Positions 20,101 to 34,700 of a stretch of DNA of 64,000 nucleotides are shown here, one piece after another. The notes beneath the pieces are model-generated. The model was given only the letters and a program-made list of their open reading frames with translations. It ran no database searches and was not told the origin of the DNA. How positions within the stretch are numbered: position 1 is the first letter of the stretch; the number at the start of each line of letters is the position of its first letter. Location: contig NC_092565.1 in the NCBI RefSeq assembly GCF_037975245.1, forward strand, positions 13,853,499 through 13,917,498, given 5' to 3'. The position numbers were made by a program, and so were the translations under genes. This DNA comes from Apostichopus japonicus. Taxonomy: Eukaryota; Echinodermata; Holothuroidea; Aspidochirotida; Stichopodidae.

Positions 20101-21844
20101 ATACAGTGGCGCGATGGCTTGGCGCACTGTACGAGCTGATGAGCGAGACTCTCTTTTGCATCGGTGGTTCGAACCCCGGTGACGTGCGTCTTTTGCCGAT
20201 CTTTTACAGCTCGTGCCTACATGGGGAGCTGTAAGTATTAGTTAATCGGCCTAATATCTCAGTCCATACAGTGGCGCGATGGCTTGGCGCACTGTACGAG
20301 CTGATGAGCGAGACTCTCTTTTGCATCGGTGGTTCGAACCCCGGTGACGTGCGTCTTTTACAGCTCGTGCCTACATGGGGAGCTGTAAGTATTAGTTAAT
20401 CGGCCTAATATCTCAGTCCATACAGTAGCGATGGCTTGGCGCACTGTACGAGCTGATGAGCGAGACTCTCTTTTGCATCGGTGGTTCGAACCCCGGTGAC
20501 GTGCGTCTTTTGCCGATCTTTTACAGCTCGTGCCTACATGGGGAGCTGTAAGTATTAGTTAATCGGCCTAATATCTCAGTCCATACAGTGGCGCGATGGC
20601 TTGGCGCACTGTACGAGCTGATGAGCGAGACTCTCTTTTGCATCGGTGGTTCGAACCCCGGTGACGTGCGTCTTTTGCCGATCTTTTACAGCTCGTGCCT
20701 ACATGGGGAGCTGTAAGTATTAGTTAATCGGCCTAATATCTCAGTCCATACAGTGGCGCGATGGCTTGGCGCACTGTACGAGCTGATGAGCGAGACTCTC
20801 TTTTGCATCGGTGGTTCGAACCCCGGTGACGTGCGTCTTTTGCCGATCTTTTACAGCTCGTGCCTACATGGGGAGCTGTAAGTATTAGTTAATCGGCCTA
20901 ATATCTCAGTCCATACAGTGGCGCGATGGCTTGGCGCACTGTACGAGCTGATGAGCGAGACTCTCTTTTGCATCGGTGGTTCGAACCCCGGTGACGTGCG
21001 TCTTTTACAGCTCGTGCCTACATGGGGAGCTGTAAGTATTAGTTAATCGGCCTAATATCTCAGTCCATACAGTGGCGCGATGGCTTGGCGCACTGTACGA
21101 GCTGATGAGCGAGACTCTCTTTTGCATCGGTGGTTCGAACCACGGTGACGAGCGTCTTTTGCCGATCTTTTACAGCTCGTGCCTACATGGGGAGCTGTAA
21201 GTATTAGTTAATCGGCCTAATATCTCAGTCCATACAGTGGCGCGATGGCTTGGCGCACTGTACGAGCTGATGAGCGAGACTCTCTTTTGCATCGGTGGTT
21301 CCAACCCCGGTGACGTGCGTCTTTTACAGCTCGTGCCTACATGGGGAGCTGTAAGTATTAGTTAATCGGCCTAATATCTCAGTCCATACAGTGGCGCGAT
21401 GGCTTGGCGCACTGTACGAGCTGATGAGCGAGACTCTCTTTTGCATCGGTGGTTCGAACCCCGGTGACGTGCGTCTTTTGCCGATCTTTTACAGCTCGTG
21501 CCTACATGGGGAGCTGTAAGTATTAGTTAATCGGCCTAATATCTCAGTCCATACAGTGGCGCGATGGCTTGGCGCACTGTACGAGCTGATGAGCGAGACT
21601 CTCTTTTGCATCGGTGGTTCGAACCCCGGTGACGTGCGTCTTTTACAGCTCGTGCCTACATGGGGAGCTGTAAGTATTAGTTAATCGGCCTAATATCTCA
21701 GTCCATACAGTGGCGCGATGGCTTGGCGCACTGTACGAGCTGATGAGCGAGACTCTCTTTTGCATCGGTGGTTCGAACCCCAGTGACGTGCGTCTTTTGC
21801 CGATCTTTTACAGCTCGTGCCTACATGGGGAGCTGTAAGTATTA
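14151..21844 (+). repeat. Tandem higher-order duplication, period 3847 bp
   Basis: Seven rare variants recur exactly 3847 bp apart: GTTTATCGGC (14151/17998), ACAGATC (14754/18601), GCGATTGC (14821/18668), GCGATCGC (15141/18988), CGAAGCCC with a 1-bp loss nearby (15851/19698), the 2-bp-deleted CAGTAGCG (16571/20418), CACGGTGACGAG (17294/21141) and GTTCCAAC (17451/21298) follow the same spacing. The period equals 24 monomers (10 short, 14 long) minus 3 bp for the small deletions. The copies are nearly identical, so the event is recent. The exact block boundaries are approximate. Confidence 0.9.
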
Positions 21845-24800
21845 GTTAATCGGCCTAATATCTCAGTCCATACAGTGGCGCGATGGCTTGGCGCACTGTA
21901 CGAGCTGATGAGCGAGACTCTCTTTTGCATCGGTGGTTCGAACCCCGGTGACGTGCGTCTTTTGCCGATCTTTTACAGCTCGTGCCTACATGGGGAGCTG
22001 TAAGTATTAGTTAATCGGCCTAATATCTCAGTCCATACAGTGGCGCGATGGCTTGGCGCACTGTACGAGCTGATGAGCGAGACTCTCTTTTGCATCGGTG
22101 GTTCGAACCCCGGTGACGTGCGTCTTTTACAGCTCGTGCCTACATGGGGAGCTGTAAGTATTAGTTAATCGGCCTAATATCTCAGTCCATACAGTGGCGC
22201 GATGGCTTGGCGCACTGTACGAGCTGATGAGCGAGACTCTCTTTTGCATCGGTGGTTCGAACCCCGGTGACGTGCGTCTTTTGCCGATCTTTTACAGCTC
22301 GTGCCTACATGGGGAGCTGTAAGTATTAGTTAATCGGCCTAATATCTCAGTCCATACAGTGGCGCGATGGCTTGGCGCACTGTACGAGCTGATGAGCGAG
22401 ACTCTCTTTTGCATCGGTGGTTCGAACCCCGGTGACGTGCGTCTTTTGCCGATCTTTTACAGCTCGTGCCTACATGGGGAGCTGTAAGTATTAGTTAATC
22501 GGCCTAATATCTCAGTCCATACAGTGGCGCGATGGCTTGGCGCACTGTACGAGCTGATGAGCGAGACTCTCTTTTGCATCGGTGGTTCGAACCCCGGTGA
22601 CGTGCGTCTTTTACAGCTCGTGCCTACATGGGGAGCTGTAAGTATTAGTTAATCGGCCTAATATCTCAGTCCATACAGTGGCGCGATGGCTTGGCGCACT
22701 GTACGAGCTGATGAGCGAGACTCTCTTTTGCATCGGTTGTTCGAACCCCGGTGACGTGCGTCTTTTGCCGATCTTTTACAGATCGTGCCTACATGGGGAG
22801 CTGTAAGTATTAGTTAATCGGCCTAATATCTCAGTCCATACAGTGGCGCGATGGCTTGGCGCACTGTACGAGCTGATGAGCGAGACTCTCTTTTGCATCG
22901 GTGGTTCGAACCCCGGTGACGTGCGTCTTTTGCCGATCTTTTACAGCTCGTGCCTACATGGGGAGCTGTAAGTATTAGTTAATCGGCCTAATATCTCAGT
23001 CCATACAGTGGCGCGATGGCTTGGCGCACTGTACGAGCTGATGAGCGAGACTCTCTTTTGCATCGGTGGTTCGAACCCCGGTGACGTGCGTCTTTTGCCG
23101 ATCTTTTACAGCTCGTGCCTACATGGGGAGCTGTAAGTATTAGTTAATCGGCCTAATATCTCAGTCCATACAGTGGCGCGATGGCTTGGCGCACTGTACG
23201 AGCTGATGAGCGAGACTCTCTTTTGCATCGGTGGTTCGAACCCCGGTGACGTGCGTCTTTTGCCGATCTTTTACAGCTCGTGCCTACATGGGGAGCTGTA
23301 AGTATTAGTTAATCGGCCTAATATCTCAGTCCATACAGTGGCGCGATGGCTTGGCGCACTGTACGAGCTGATGAGCGAGACTCTCTTTTGCATCGGTGGT
23401 TCGAACCCCGGTGACGTGCGTCTTTTACAGCTCGTGCCTACATGGGGAGCTGTAAGTATTAGTTAATCGGCCTAATATCTCAGTCCATACAGTGGCGCGA
23501 TGGCTTGGCGCACTGTACGAGCTGATGAGCGAGACTCTCTTTTGCATCGGTGGTTCGAACCACGGTGACGAGCGTCTTTTGCCGATCTTTTACAGCTCGT
23601 GCCTACATGGGGAGCTGTAAGTATTAGTTAATCGGCCTAATATCTCAGTCCATACAGTGGCGCGATGGCTTGGCGCACTGTACGAGCTGATGAGCGAGAC
23701 TCTCTTTTGCATCGGTGGTTCCAACCCCGGTGACGTGCGTCTTTTACAGCTCGTGCCTACATGGGGAGCTGTAAGTATTAGTTAATCGGCCTAATATCTC
23801 AGTCCATACAGTGGCGCGATGGCTTGGCGCACTGTACGAGCTGATGAGCGAGACTCTCTTTTGCATCGGTGGTTCGAACCCCGGTGACGTGCGTCTTTTG
23901 CCGATCTTTTACAGCTCGTGCCTACATGGGGAGCTGTAAGTATTAGTTAATCGGCCTAATATCTCAGTCCATACAGTGGCGCGATGGCTTGGCGCACTGT
24001 ACGAGCTGATGAGCGAGACTCTCTTTTGCATCGGTGGTTCGAACCCCGGTGACGTGCGTCTTTTACAGCTCGTGCCTACATGGGGAGCTGTAAGTATTAG
24101 TTAATCGGCCTAATATCTCAGTCCATACAGTGGCGCGATGGCTTGGCGCACTGTACGAGCTGATGAGCGAGACTCTCTTTTGCATCGGTGGTTCGAACCC
24201 CAGTGACGTGCGTCTTTTGCCGATCTTTTACAGCTCGTGCCTACATGGGGAGCTGTAAGTATTAGTTAATCGGCCTAATATCTCAGTCCATACAGTGGCG
24301 CGATGGCTTGGCGCACTGTACGAGCTGATGAGCGAGACTCTCTTTTGCATCGGTGGTTCGAACCCCGGTGACGTGCGTCTTTTGCCGATCTTTTACAGCT
24401 CGTGCCTACATGGGGAGCTGTAAGTATTAGTTAATCGGCCTAATATCTCAGTCCATACAGTGGCGCGATGGCTTGGCGCACTGTACGAGCTGATGAGCGA
24501 GACTCTCTTTTGCATCGGTGGTTCGAACCCCGGTGACGTGCGTCTTTTACAGCTCGTGCCTACATGGGGAGCTGTAAGTATTAGTTAATCGGCCTAATAT
24601 CTCAGTCCATACAGTGGCGCGATGGCTTGGCGCACTGTACGAGCTGATGAGCGAGACTCTCTTTTGCATCGGTGGTTCGAACCCCGGTGACGTGCGTCTT
24701 TTGCCGATCTTTTACAGCTCGTGCCTACATGGGGAGCTGTAAGTATTAGTTAATCGGCCTAATATCTCAGTCCATACAGTGGCGCGATGGCTTGGCGCAC

Positions 24801-25200
24801 TGTACGAGCTGATGAGCGAGACTCTCTTTTGCATCGGTGGTTCGAACCCCGGTGACGTGCGTCTTTTACAGCTCGTGCCTACATGGGGAGCTGTAAGTAT
24901 TAGTAAATCGGCCTAATATCTCAGTCCATACAGTGGCGCGATGGCTTGGCGCACTGTACGAACTGATGAGCGAGACTCTCTTTTGCATCGGTGGTTCGAA
25001 CCCCGGTGACGTGCGTCTTTTGCCGATCTTTTACAGCTCGTGCCTACATGGGGAGCTGTAAGTATTAGTTAATCGGCCTAATATCTCAGTCCATACAGTG
25101 TCGCGATGGCTTGGCGCACTGTACGAGCTGATGAGCGAGACTCTCTTTTGCATCGGTGGTTCGAACCCCGGTGACGTGCGTCTTTTACAGCTCGTGCCTA
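21141..25200 (+). repeat. Higher-order duplication, offset 2420 bp
   Basis: The CACGGTGACGAG variant (21141/23561), GTTCCAAC (21298/23718) and CCAGTGACG (21781/24201) recur 2420 bp apart, equal to 15 monomers. The segment thus overlaps the end of the second 3847-bp copy and gives these variants a third occurrence. A GGTTGTTCG plus CAGATCG variant near 22734 is not repeated at the same offset, so the shared block ends before about 25.1 kb. Confidence 0.8.
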
Positions 25201-25780
25201 CATGGGGAGCTGTAAGTATTAGTTAATCGGCCTAATATCTCAGTCCATACAGTGGCGCGATGGCTTGGCGCACTGTACGAGCTGATGAGCGAGACTCTCT
25301 TTTGCATCGGTGGTTCGAACCCCGGTGACGTGCGTCTTTTGCCGATCTTTTACAGCTCGTGCCTACATGGGGAGCTGTAAGTATTAGTTAATCGGCCTAA
25401 TATCTCAGTCCATACAGTGGCGCGATGGCTTGGCGCACTGTACGAGCTGATGAGCGAGACTCTCTTTTGCATCGGTGGTTCGAACCCCGGTGACGTGCGT
25501 CTTTTACAGCTCGTGCCTACATGGGGAGCTGTAAGTATTAGTTAATCGGCCTAATATCTCAGTCCATACAGTGGCGCGATGGCTTGGCGCACTGTACGAG
25601 CTGATGAGCGAGACTCTCTTTTGCATCGGTGGTTCGAACCCCGGTGACGTGCGTCTTTTACAGCTCGTGCCTACATGGGGAGCTGTAAGTATTAGTTAAT
25701 CGGCCTAATATCTCAGTCCATACAGTGGCGCGATGGCTTGGCGCACTGTACGAGCTGATGAGCGAGACTCTCTTTTGCAT

Positions 25781-28700
25781 CGGTTGTTCGAACCCCGGTG
25801 ACGTGCGTCTTTTGCCGATCTTTTACAGATCGTGCCTTCATGGGGAGCTGTAAGTATAAGTTAATCGGCCTAATATTTCAGTCCATACAGTGGCGCGATG
25901 GCTTGGCGCACTGTACGAGCTGATGAGCGAGACTCTCTTTTGCATCGGTGGTTCGAACCCCGGTGACGTGCGTCTTTTGCCGATCTTTTACAGCTCGTGC
26001 CTACATGGAGAGCTGTAAGTATTAGTTAATCGGCCTAATATCTCAGTCCATACAGTGGCGCGATGGCTTGGCGCACTGTACGGGCTGATGAGCGAGACTC
26101 TCTTTTGCATCGGTGGTTCGAACCCCGGTGACGTGCGTCTTTTACAGCTCGTGCCTACACGGGGAGCTGTAAGTATTAGTTAATCGGCCTAATATCTCAG
26201 TCCATACAGTGGCGCGATGGCTTGGCGCACTGTACGAGCTGATGAGCGAGACTCTCTTTTGCATCGGTGGTTAGAACCCCGGTGACGTGCGTCTTTTACA
26301 GCTCGTGCCTACATGGGGAGCTGTAAGTATTAGTTAATCGGCCTAATATCTCAGTCCATACAGTGGCGCGATGGCTTGGCGCACTGTACGAGCTGATGAG
26401 CGAGACTCTCTTTTGCATCGGTGGTTCGAACCCCGGTGACGTGCGTCTTTTGCCGATCTTTTACAGCTCGTGCCTACATGGGGAGCTGTAAGTATTAGTT
26501 AATCGGCCTAATATCTCAGTCCATACAGTGGCGCGATGGCTTGGCGCACTGTTCGAGCTGATGAGCGAGACTCTCTTTTGCATCGGTGGTTCGAACCCCG
26601 GTGACGTGCGTCTTTTACAGCTCGTGCCTACATGGGGAGCTGTAAGTATTAGTTAATCGGCCTAATATCTCAGTCCATACAGTGGCGCGATGGCTTGGCG
26701 CACTGTACGAGCTGATGAGCGAGACTCTCGTTTGCATCGGTGGTTCGAACCCCGGTGACGTGCGTCTTTTGCCGATCTTTTACAGCTCGTGCCTACATGG
26801 GGAGCTGTAAGTATTAGTTAATCGGCCTAATATCTCAGTCCATACAGTGGCGCGATGGCTTGGCGCACTGTACGAGCTGATGAGCGAGACTCTCTTTTGC
26901 ATCGGTGGTTCGAACCCCGGTGACGTGCGTCTTTTGCCGATCTTTTACAGCTCGTGCCTACATGGGGAGCTGTAAGTATTAGTTAATCGGCCTAATATCT
27001 CAGTCCATACAGTGGCGCGATGGCTTGGCGCACTGTACGAGCTGATGAGCGAGACTCTCTTTTGCATCGGTGGTTCGAACCCCAGTGACGTGCGTCTTTT
27101 ACAGCTCGTGCCTACATGGGGAGCTGTAAGTATTAGTTAATCGGCCTAATATCTCAGTGAATACAGTGGCGCGATGGCTTGGCGCACTGTACGAGCTGAT
27201 GAGCGAGACTCTCTTTTGCATCGGTGGTTCGAACCCCGGTGACGTGCGTCTTTTGCCGATCTTTTACAGCTCGTGCCTAGATGGGGAGCTGTAAGTATTA
27301 GTTAATCGGCCTAATATCTCAGTCCATACAGTGGCGCGATGGCTTGGCGCACTGTACGAGCTGATGAGCGAGACTCTCTTTTGCATCGGTGGTTCGAACC
27401 CCGGTGACGTGCGTTTTTTACAGCTCGTGCCTACATGGGGAGCTGTAAGTATTAGTTAATCGGCCTAATATCTCAGTCCATACAGTGGCGCGATGGCTTG
27501 GCGCACTGTACGAGCTGATGAGCGAGACTCTCTTTTGCATCGGTGGTTCGAACCCCGGTGACGTGCGTCTTTTGCCGATCTTTTACAGCTCGTGCCTACA
27601 TGGGGAGCTGTAAGTATTAGTTAATCGGCCTAATATCTCAGTCCATACAGTGTCGCGATGGCTTGGCGCACTGTACGAGCTGATGAGCGAGACTCTCTTT
27701 TGCATCGGTGGTTCGAACCCCGGTGACGTGCGTCTTTTGCCGATCTTTTACAGCTCGTGCCTACATGGGGAGCTGTAAGTATTAGTTAATCGGCCTAATA
27801 TCTCAGTCCATACAGTGGCGCGATGGCTTGGCGCACTGTACGAGCTGATGAGCGAGACTCTCTTTTGCATCGGTGGTTCGAACCCCGGTGACGTGCGTCT
27901 TTTGCCGATCTTTTACAGCTCGTGCCTACATGGGGAGCTGTAAGTATTAGTTAATCGGCCTAATATCTCAGTCCATACAGTGGCGCGATGGCTTGGCGCA
28001 CTGTACGAGCTGATGAGCGAGACTCTCTTTTGCATCGGTGGTTCGAACCCCGGTGACGTGCGTCTTTTACAGCTCGTGCCTACATGGGGAGCTGTAAGTA
28101 TTAGTTAATCGGCCTAATATCTCAGTCCATACAGTGGCGCGATGGCTTGGCGCACTGTACGAGCTGATGAGCGAGACTCTCTTTTGCATCGGTGGTTCGA
28201 ACCCCGGTGACGTGCGTCTTTTACAGCTCGTGCCTACATGGGGAGTTGTAAGTATTAGTTAATCGGCCTAATATCTCAGTCCATACAGTGGCGCGATGGC
28301 TTGGCGCACTGTACGAGCTGATGAGCGAGACTCTCTTTTGCATCGGTGGTTCGAACCCCGGTGACGTGCGTCTTTTGCCGATCTTTTACATCTCGTGCCT
28401 ACATGGGGAGCTGTAAGTATTAGTTAATCGGCCTAATATCTCAGTCCATACAGTGGCGCGATGGCTTGGCGCACTGTACGAGCTGATGAGCGAGACTCTC
28501 TTTTGCATCGGTGGTTCGAACCCCGGTGACGTGCGTCTTTTGCCGATCTTTTACAGCTCGTGCCTACATGGGGAGCTGTAAGTATTAGTTAATCGGCCTA
28601 ATATCTCAGTCCATACAGTGGCGCGATGGCTTGGCGCACTGTACGAGCTGATGAGCGAGACTCTCTTTTGCATCGGTGGTTCAAACCCCGGTGACGTGCG

Positions 28701-31700
28701 TCTTTTACAGCTCGTGCCTACATGGGGAGCTGTAAGTATTAGTTAATCGGCGTAATATCTCAGTCCATACAGTGGCGCGATGGCTTGGCGCACTGTACGA
28801 GCTGATGAGCGAGACTCTCTTTTGCATCGGTGGTTCGAACCCCGGTGACGTGCGTCTTTTGCCGATCTTTTACAGCTCGTGCCTACATGGGGAGCTGTAA
28901 GTATTAGTTAATCGGCCTAATATCTCAGTCCATACAGTGGCGCGATGGCTTGGCGCACTGTACGAGCTGATGAGCGAGACTCTCTTTTGCATCGGTGGTT
29001 CGAACCCCGGTGACGTGCGTCTTTTACAGCTCGTGCCTACATGGGGAGCTGTAAGTATTAGTTAATCGGCCTAATATCTCAGTCCATACAGTGGCGCGAT
29101 GGCTTGGCGCACTGTACGAGCTGATGAGCGAGACTCTCTTTTGCATCGGTGGTTCGAACCCCGGTGACGTGCGTCTTTTACAGCTCGTGCCTACATGGGG
29201 AGCTGTAAGTATTAGTTAATCGGCCCAATATCTCAGTCCATACAGTGGCGCGATGGCTTGGCGCACTGTACGAGCTGATGAGCGAGACTCTCTTTTGCAT
29301 CGGTGGTTCGAACCCCGGTGACGTGCGTCTTTTGCCGATCTTTTACAGCTCGTGCCTACATGGAGAGCTGTAAGTATTAGTTAATCGGCCTAATATCTCA
29401 GTCCATACAGTGGCGCGATGGCTTGGCGCACTGTACGGGCTGATGAGCGAGACTCTCTTTTGCATCGGTGGTTCGAACCCCGGTGACGTGCGTCTTTTAC
29501 AGCTCGTGCCTACACGGGGAGCTGTAAGTATTAGTTAATCGGCCTAATATCTCAGTCCATACAGTGGCGCGATGGCTTGGCGCACTGTACGAGCTGATGA
29601 GCGAGACTCTCTTTTGCATCGGTGGTTAGAACCCCGGTGACGTGCGTCTTTTACAGCTCGTGCCTACATGGGGAGCTGTAAGTATTAGTTAATCGGCCTA
29701 ATATCTCAGTCCATACAGTGGCGCGATGGCTTGGCGCACTGTACGAGCTGATGAGCGAGACTCTCTTTTGCATCGGTGGTTCGAACCCCGGTGACGTGCG
29801 TCTTTTGCCGATCTTTTACAGCTCGTGCCTACATGGGGAGCTGTAAGTATTAGTTAATCGGCCTAATATCTCAGTCCATACAGTGGCGCGATGGCTTGGC
29901 GCACAGTTCGAGCTGATGAGCGAGACTCTCTTTTGCATCGGTGGTTCGAACCCCGGTGACGTGCGTCTTTTACAGCTCGTGCCTACATGGGGAGCTGTAA
30001 GTATTAGTTAATCGGCGTAATATCTCAGTCCATACAGTGGCGCGATGGCTTGGCGCACTGTACGAGCTGATGAGCGAGACTCTCGTTTGCATCGGTGGTT
30101 CGAACCCCGGTGACGTGCGTCTTTTGCCGATCTTTTACAGCTCGTGCCTACATGGGGAGCTGTAAGTATTAGTTAATCGGCCTAATATCTCAGTCCATAC
30201 AGTGGCGCGATGGCTTGGCGCACTGTACGAGCTGATGAGCGAGACTCTCTTTTGCATCGGTGGTTCGAACCCCGGTGACGTGCGTCTTTTACAGCTCGTG
30301 CCTACATGGGGAGCTGTAAGTATTAGTTAATCGGCCTAATATCTCAGTCCATACAGTGGCGCGATGGCTTGGCGCACTGTACGAGCTGATGAGCGAGACT
30401 CTCTTTTGCATCGGTTGTTCGAACCCCGGTGACGTGCGTCTTTTGCCGATCTTTTACAGATCGTGCCTTCATGGGGAGCTGTAAGTATAAGTTAATCGGC
30501 CTAATATTTCAGTCCATACAGTGGCGCGATGGCTTGGCGCACTGTACGAGCTGATGAGCGAGACTCTCTTTTGCATCGGTGGTTCGAACCCCGGTGACGT
30601 GCGTCTTTTGCCGATCTTTTACAGCTCGTGCCTACATGGAGAGCTGTAAGTATTAGTTAATCGGCCTAATATCTCAGTCCATACAGTGGCGCGATGGCTT
30701 GGCGCACTGTACGGGCTGATGAGCGAGACTCTCTTTTGCATCGGTGGTTCGAACCCCGGTGACGTGCGTCTTTTACAGCTCGTGCCTACACGGGGAGCTG
30801 TAAGTATTAGTTAATCGGCCTAATATCTCAGTCCATACAGTGGCGCGATGGCTTGGCGCACTGTACGAGCTGATGAGCGAGACTCTCTTTTGCATCGGTG
30901 GTTAGAACCCCGGTGACGTGCGTCTTTTACAGCTCGTGCCTACATGGGGAGCTGTAAGTATTAGTTAATCGGCCTAATATCTCAGTCCATACAGTGGCGC
31001 GATGGCTTGGCGCACTGTACGAGCTGATGAGCGAGACTCTCTTTTGCATCGGTGGTTCGAACCCCGGTGACGTGCGTCTTTTGCCGATCTTTTACAGCTC
31101 GTGCCTACATGGGGAGCTGTAAGTATTAGTTAATCGGCCTAATATCTCAGTCCATACAGTGGCGCGATGGCTTGGCGCACTGTTCGAGCTGATGAGCGAG
31201 ACTCTCTTTTGCATCGGTGGTTCGAACCCCGGTGACGTGCGTCTTTTACAGCTCGTGCCTACATGGGGAGCTGTAAGTATTAGTTAATCGGCCTAATATC
31301 TCAGTCCATACAGTGGCGCGATGGCTTGGCGCACTGTACGAGCTGATGAGCGAGACTCTCGTTTGCATCGGTGGTTCGAACCCCGGTGACGTGCGTCTTT
31401 TGCCGATCTTTTACAGCTCGTGCCTACATGGGGAGCTGTAAGTATTAGTTAATCGGCCTAATATCTCAGTCCATACAGTGGCGCGATGGCTTGGCGCACT
31501 GTACGAGCTGATGAGCGAGACTCTCTTTTGCATCGGTGGTTCGAACCCCGGTGACGTGCGTCTTTTGCCGATCTTTTACAGCTCGTGCCTACATGGGGAG
31601 CTGTAAGTATTAGTTAATCGGCCTAATATCTCAGTCCATACAGTGGCGCGATGGCTTGGCGCACTGTACGAGCTGATGAGCGAGACTCTCTTTTGCATCG

Positions 31701-34700
31701 GTGGTTCGAACCCCAGTGACGTGCGTCTTTTACAGCTCGTGCCTACATGGGGAGCTGTAAGTATTAGTTAATCGGCCTAATATCTCAGTGAATACAGTGG
31801 CGCGATGGCTTGGCGCACTGTACGAGCTGATGAGCGAGACTCTCTTTTGCATCGGTGGTTCGAACCCCGGTGACGTGCGTCTTTTGCCGATCTTTTACAG
31901 CTCGTGCCTAGATGGGGAGCTGTAAGTATTAGTTAATCGGCCTAATATCTCAGTCCATACAGTGGCGCGATGGCTTGGCGCACTGTACGAGCTGATGAGC
32001 GAGACTCTCTTTTGCATCGGTGGTTCGAACCCCAGTGACGTGCGTTTTTTACAGCTCGTGCCTACATGGGGAGCTGTAAGTATTAGTTAATCGGCCTAAT
32101 ATCTCAGTCCATACAGTGGCGCGATGGCTTGGCGCACTGTACGAGCTGATGAGCGAGACTCTCTTTTGCATCGGTGGTTCGAACCCCGGTGACGTGCGTC
32201 TTTTGCCGATCTTTTACAGCTCGTGCCTACATGGGGAGCTGTAAGTATTAGTTAATCGGCCTAATATCTCAGTCCATACAGTGTCGCGATGGCTTGGCGC
32301 ACTGTACGAGCTGATGAGCGAGACTCTCTTTTGCATCGGTGGTTCGAACCCCGGTGACGTGCGTCTTTTGCCGATCTTTTACAGCTCGTGCCTACATGGG
32401 GAGCTGTAAGTATTAGTTAATCGGCCTAATATCTCAGTCCATACAGTGGCGCGATGGCTTGGCGCACTGTACGAGCTGATGAGCGAGACTCTCTTTTGCA
32501 TCGGTGGTTCGAACCCCGGTGACGTGCGTCTTTTGCCGATCTTTTACAGCTCGTGCCTACATGGGGAGCTGTAAGTATTAGTTAATCGGCCTAATATCTC
32601 AGTCCATACAGTGGCGCGATGGCTTGGCGCACTGTACGAGCTGATGAGCGAGACTCTCTTTTGCATCGGTGGTTCGAACCCCGGTGACGTGCGTCTTTTA
32701 CAGCTCGTGCCTACATGGGGAGCTGTAAGTATTAGTTAATCGGCCTAATATCTCAGTCCATACAGTGGCGCGATGGCTTGGCGCACTGTACGAGCTGATG
32801 AGCGAGACTCTCTTTTGCATCGGTGGTTCGAACCCCGGTGACGTGCGTCTTTTACAGCTCGTGCCTACATGGGGAGTTGTAAGTATTAGTTAATCGGCCT
32901 AATATCTCAGTCCATACAGTGGCGCGATGGCTTGGCGCACTGTACGAGCTGATGAGCGAGACTCTCTTTTGCATCGGTGGTTCGAACCCCGGTGACGTGC
33001 GTCTTTTGCCGATCTTTTACAGATCGTGCCTTCATGGGGAGCTGTAAGTATAAGTTAATCGGCCTAATATTTCAGTCCATACAGTGGCGCGATGGCTTGG
33101 CGCACTGTACGAGCTGATGAGCGAGACTCTCTTTTGCATCGGTGGTTCGAACCCCGGTGACGTGCGTCTTTTGCCGATCTTTTACAGCTCGTGCCTACAT
33201 GGAGAGCTGTAAGTATTAGTTAATCGGCCTAATATCTCAGTCCATACAGTGGCGCGATGGCTTGGCGCACTGTACGGGCTGATGAGCGAGACTCTCTTTT
33301 GCATCGGTGGTTCGAACCCCGGTGACGTGCGTCTTTTACAGCTCGTGCCTACACGGGGAGCTGTAAGTATTAGTTAATCGGCCTAATATCTCAGTCCATA
33401 CAGTGGCGCGATGGCTTGGCGCACTGTACGAGCTGATGAGCGAGACTCTCTTTTGCATCGGTGGTTAGAACCCCGGTGACGTGCGTCTTTTACAGCTCGT
33501 GCCTACATGGGGAGCTGTAAGTATTAGTTAATCGGCCTAATATCTCAGTCCATACAGTGGCGCGATGGCTTGGCGCACTGTACGAGCTGATGAGCGAGAC
33601 TCTCTTTTGCATCGGTGGTTCGAACCCCGGTGACGTGCGTCTTTTGCCGATCTTTTACAGCTCGTGCCTACATGGGGAGCTGTAAGTATTAGTTAATCGG
33701 CCTAATATCTCAGTCCATACAGTGGCGCGATGGCTTGGCGCACTGTTCGAGCTGATGAGCGAGACTCTCTTTTGCATCGGTGGTTCGAACCCCGGTGACG
33801 TGCGTCTTTTACAGCTCGTGCCTACATGGGGAGCTGTAAGTATTAGTTAATCGGCCTAATATCTCAGTCCATACAGTGGCGCGATGGCTTGGCGCACTGT
33901 ACGAGCTGATGAGCGAGACTCTCGTTTGCATCGGTGGTTCGAACCCCGGTGACGTGCGTCTTTTGCCGATCTTTTACAGCTCGTGCCTACATGGGGAGCT
34001 GTAAGTATTAGTTAATCGGCCTAATATCTCAGTCCATACAGTGGCGCGATGGCTTGGCGCACTGTACGAGCTGATGAGCGAGACTCTCTTTTGCATCGGT
34101 GGTTCGAACCCCGGTGACGTGCGTCTTTTGCCGATCTTTTACAGCTCGTGCCTACATGGGGAGCTGTAAGTATTAGTTAATCGGCCTAATATCTCAGTCC
34201 ATACAGTGGCGCGATGGCTTGGCGCACTGTACGAGCTGATGAGCGAGACTCTCTTTTGCATCGGTGGTTCGAACCCCAGTGACGTGCGTCTTTTACAGCT
34301 CGTGCCTACATGGGGAGCTGTAAGTATTAGTTAATCGGCCTAATATCTCAGTGAATACAGTGGCGCGATGGCTTGGCGCACTGTACGAGCTGATGAGCGA
34401 GACTCTCTTTTGCATCGGTGGTTCGAACCCCGGTGACGTGCGTCTTTTGCCGATCTTTTACAGCTCGTGCCTAGATGGGGAGCTGTAAGTATTAGTTAAT
34501 CGGCCTAATATCTCAGTCCATACAGTGGCGCGATGGCTTGGCGCACTGTACGAGCTGATGAGCGAGACTCTCTTTTGCATCGGTGGTTCGAACCCCAGTG
34601 ACGTGCGTTTTTTACAGCTCGTGCCTACATGGGGAGCTGTAAGTATTAGTTAATCGGCCTAATATCTCAGTCCATACAGTGGCGCGATGGCTTGGCGCAC

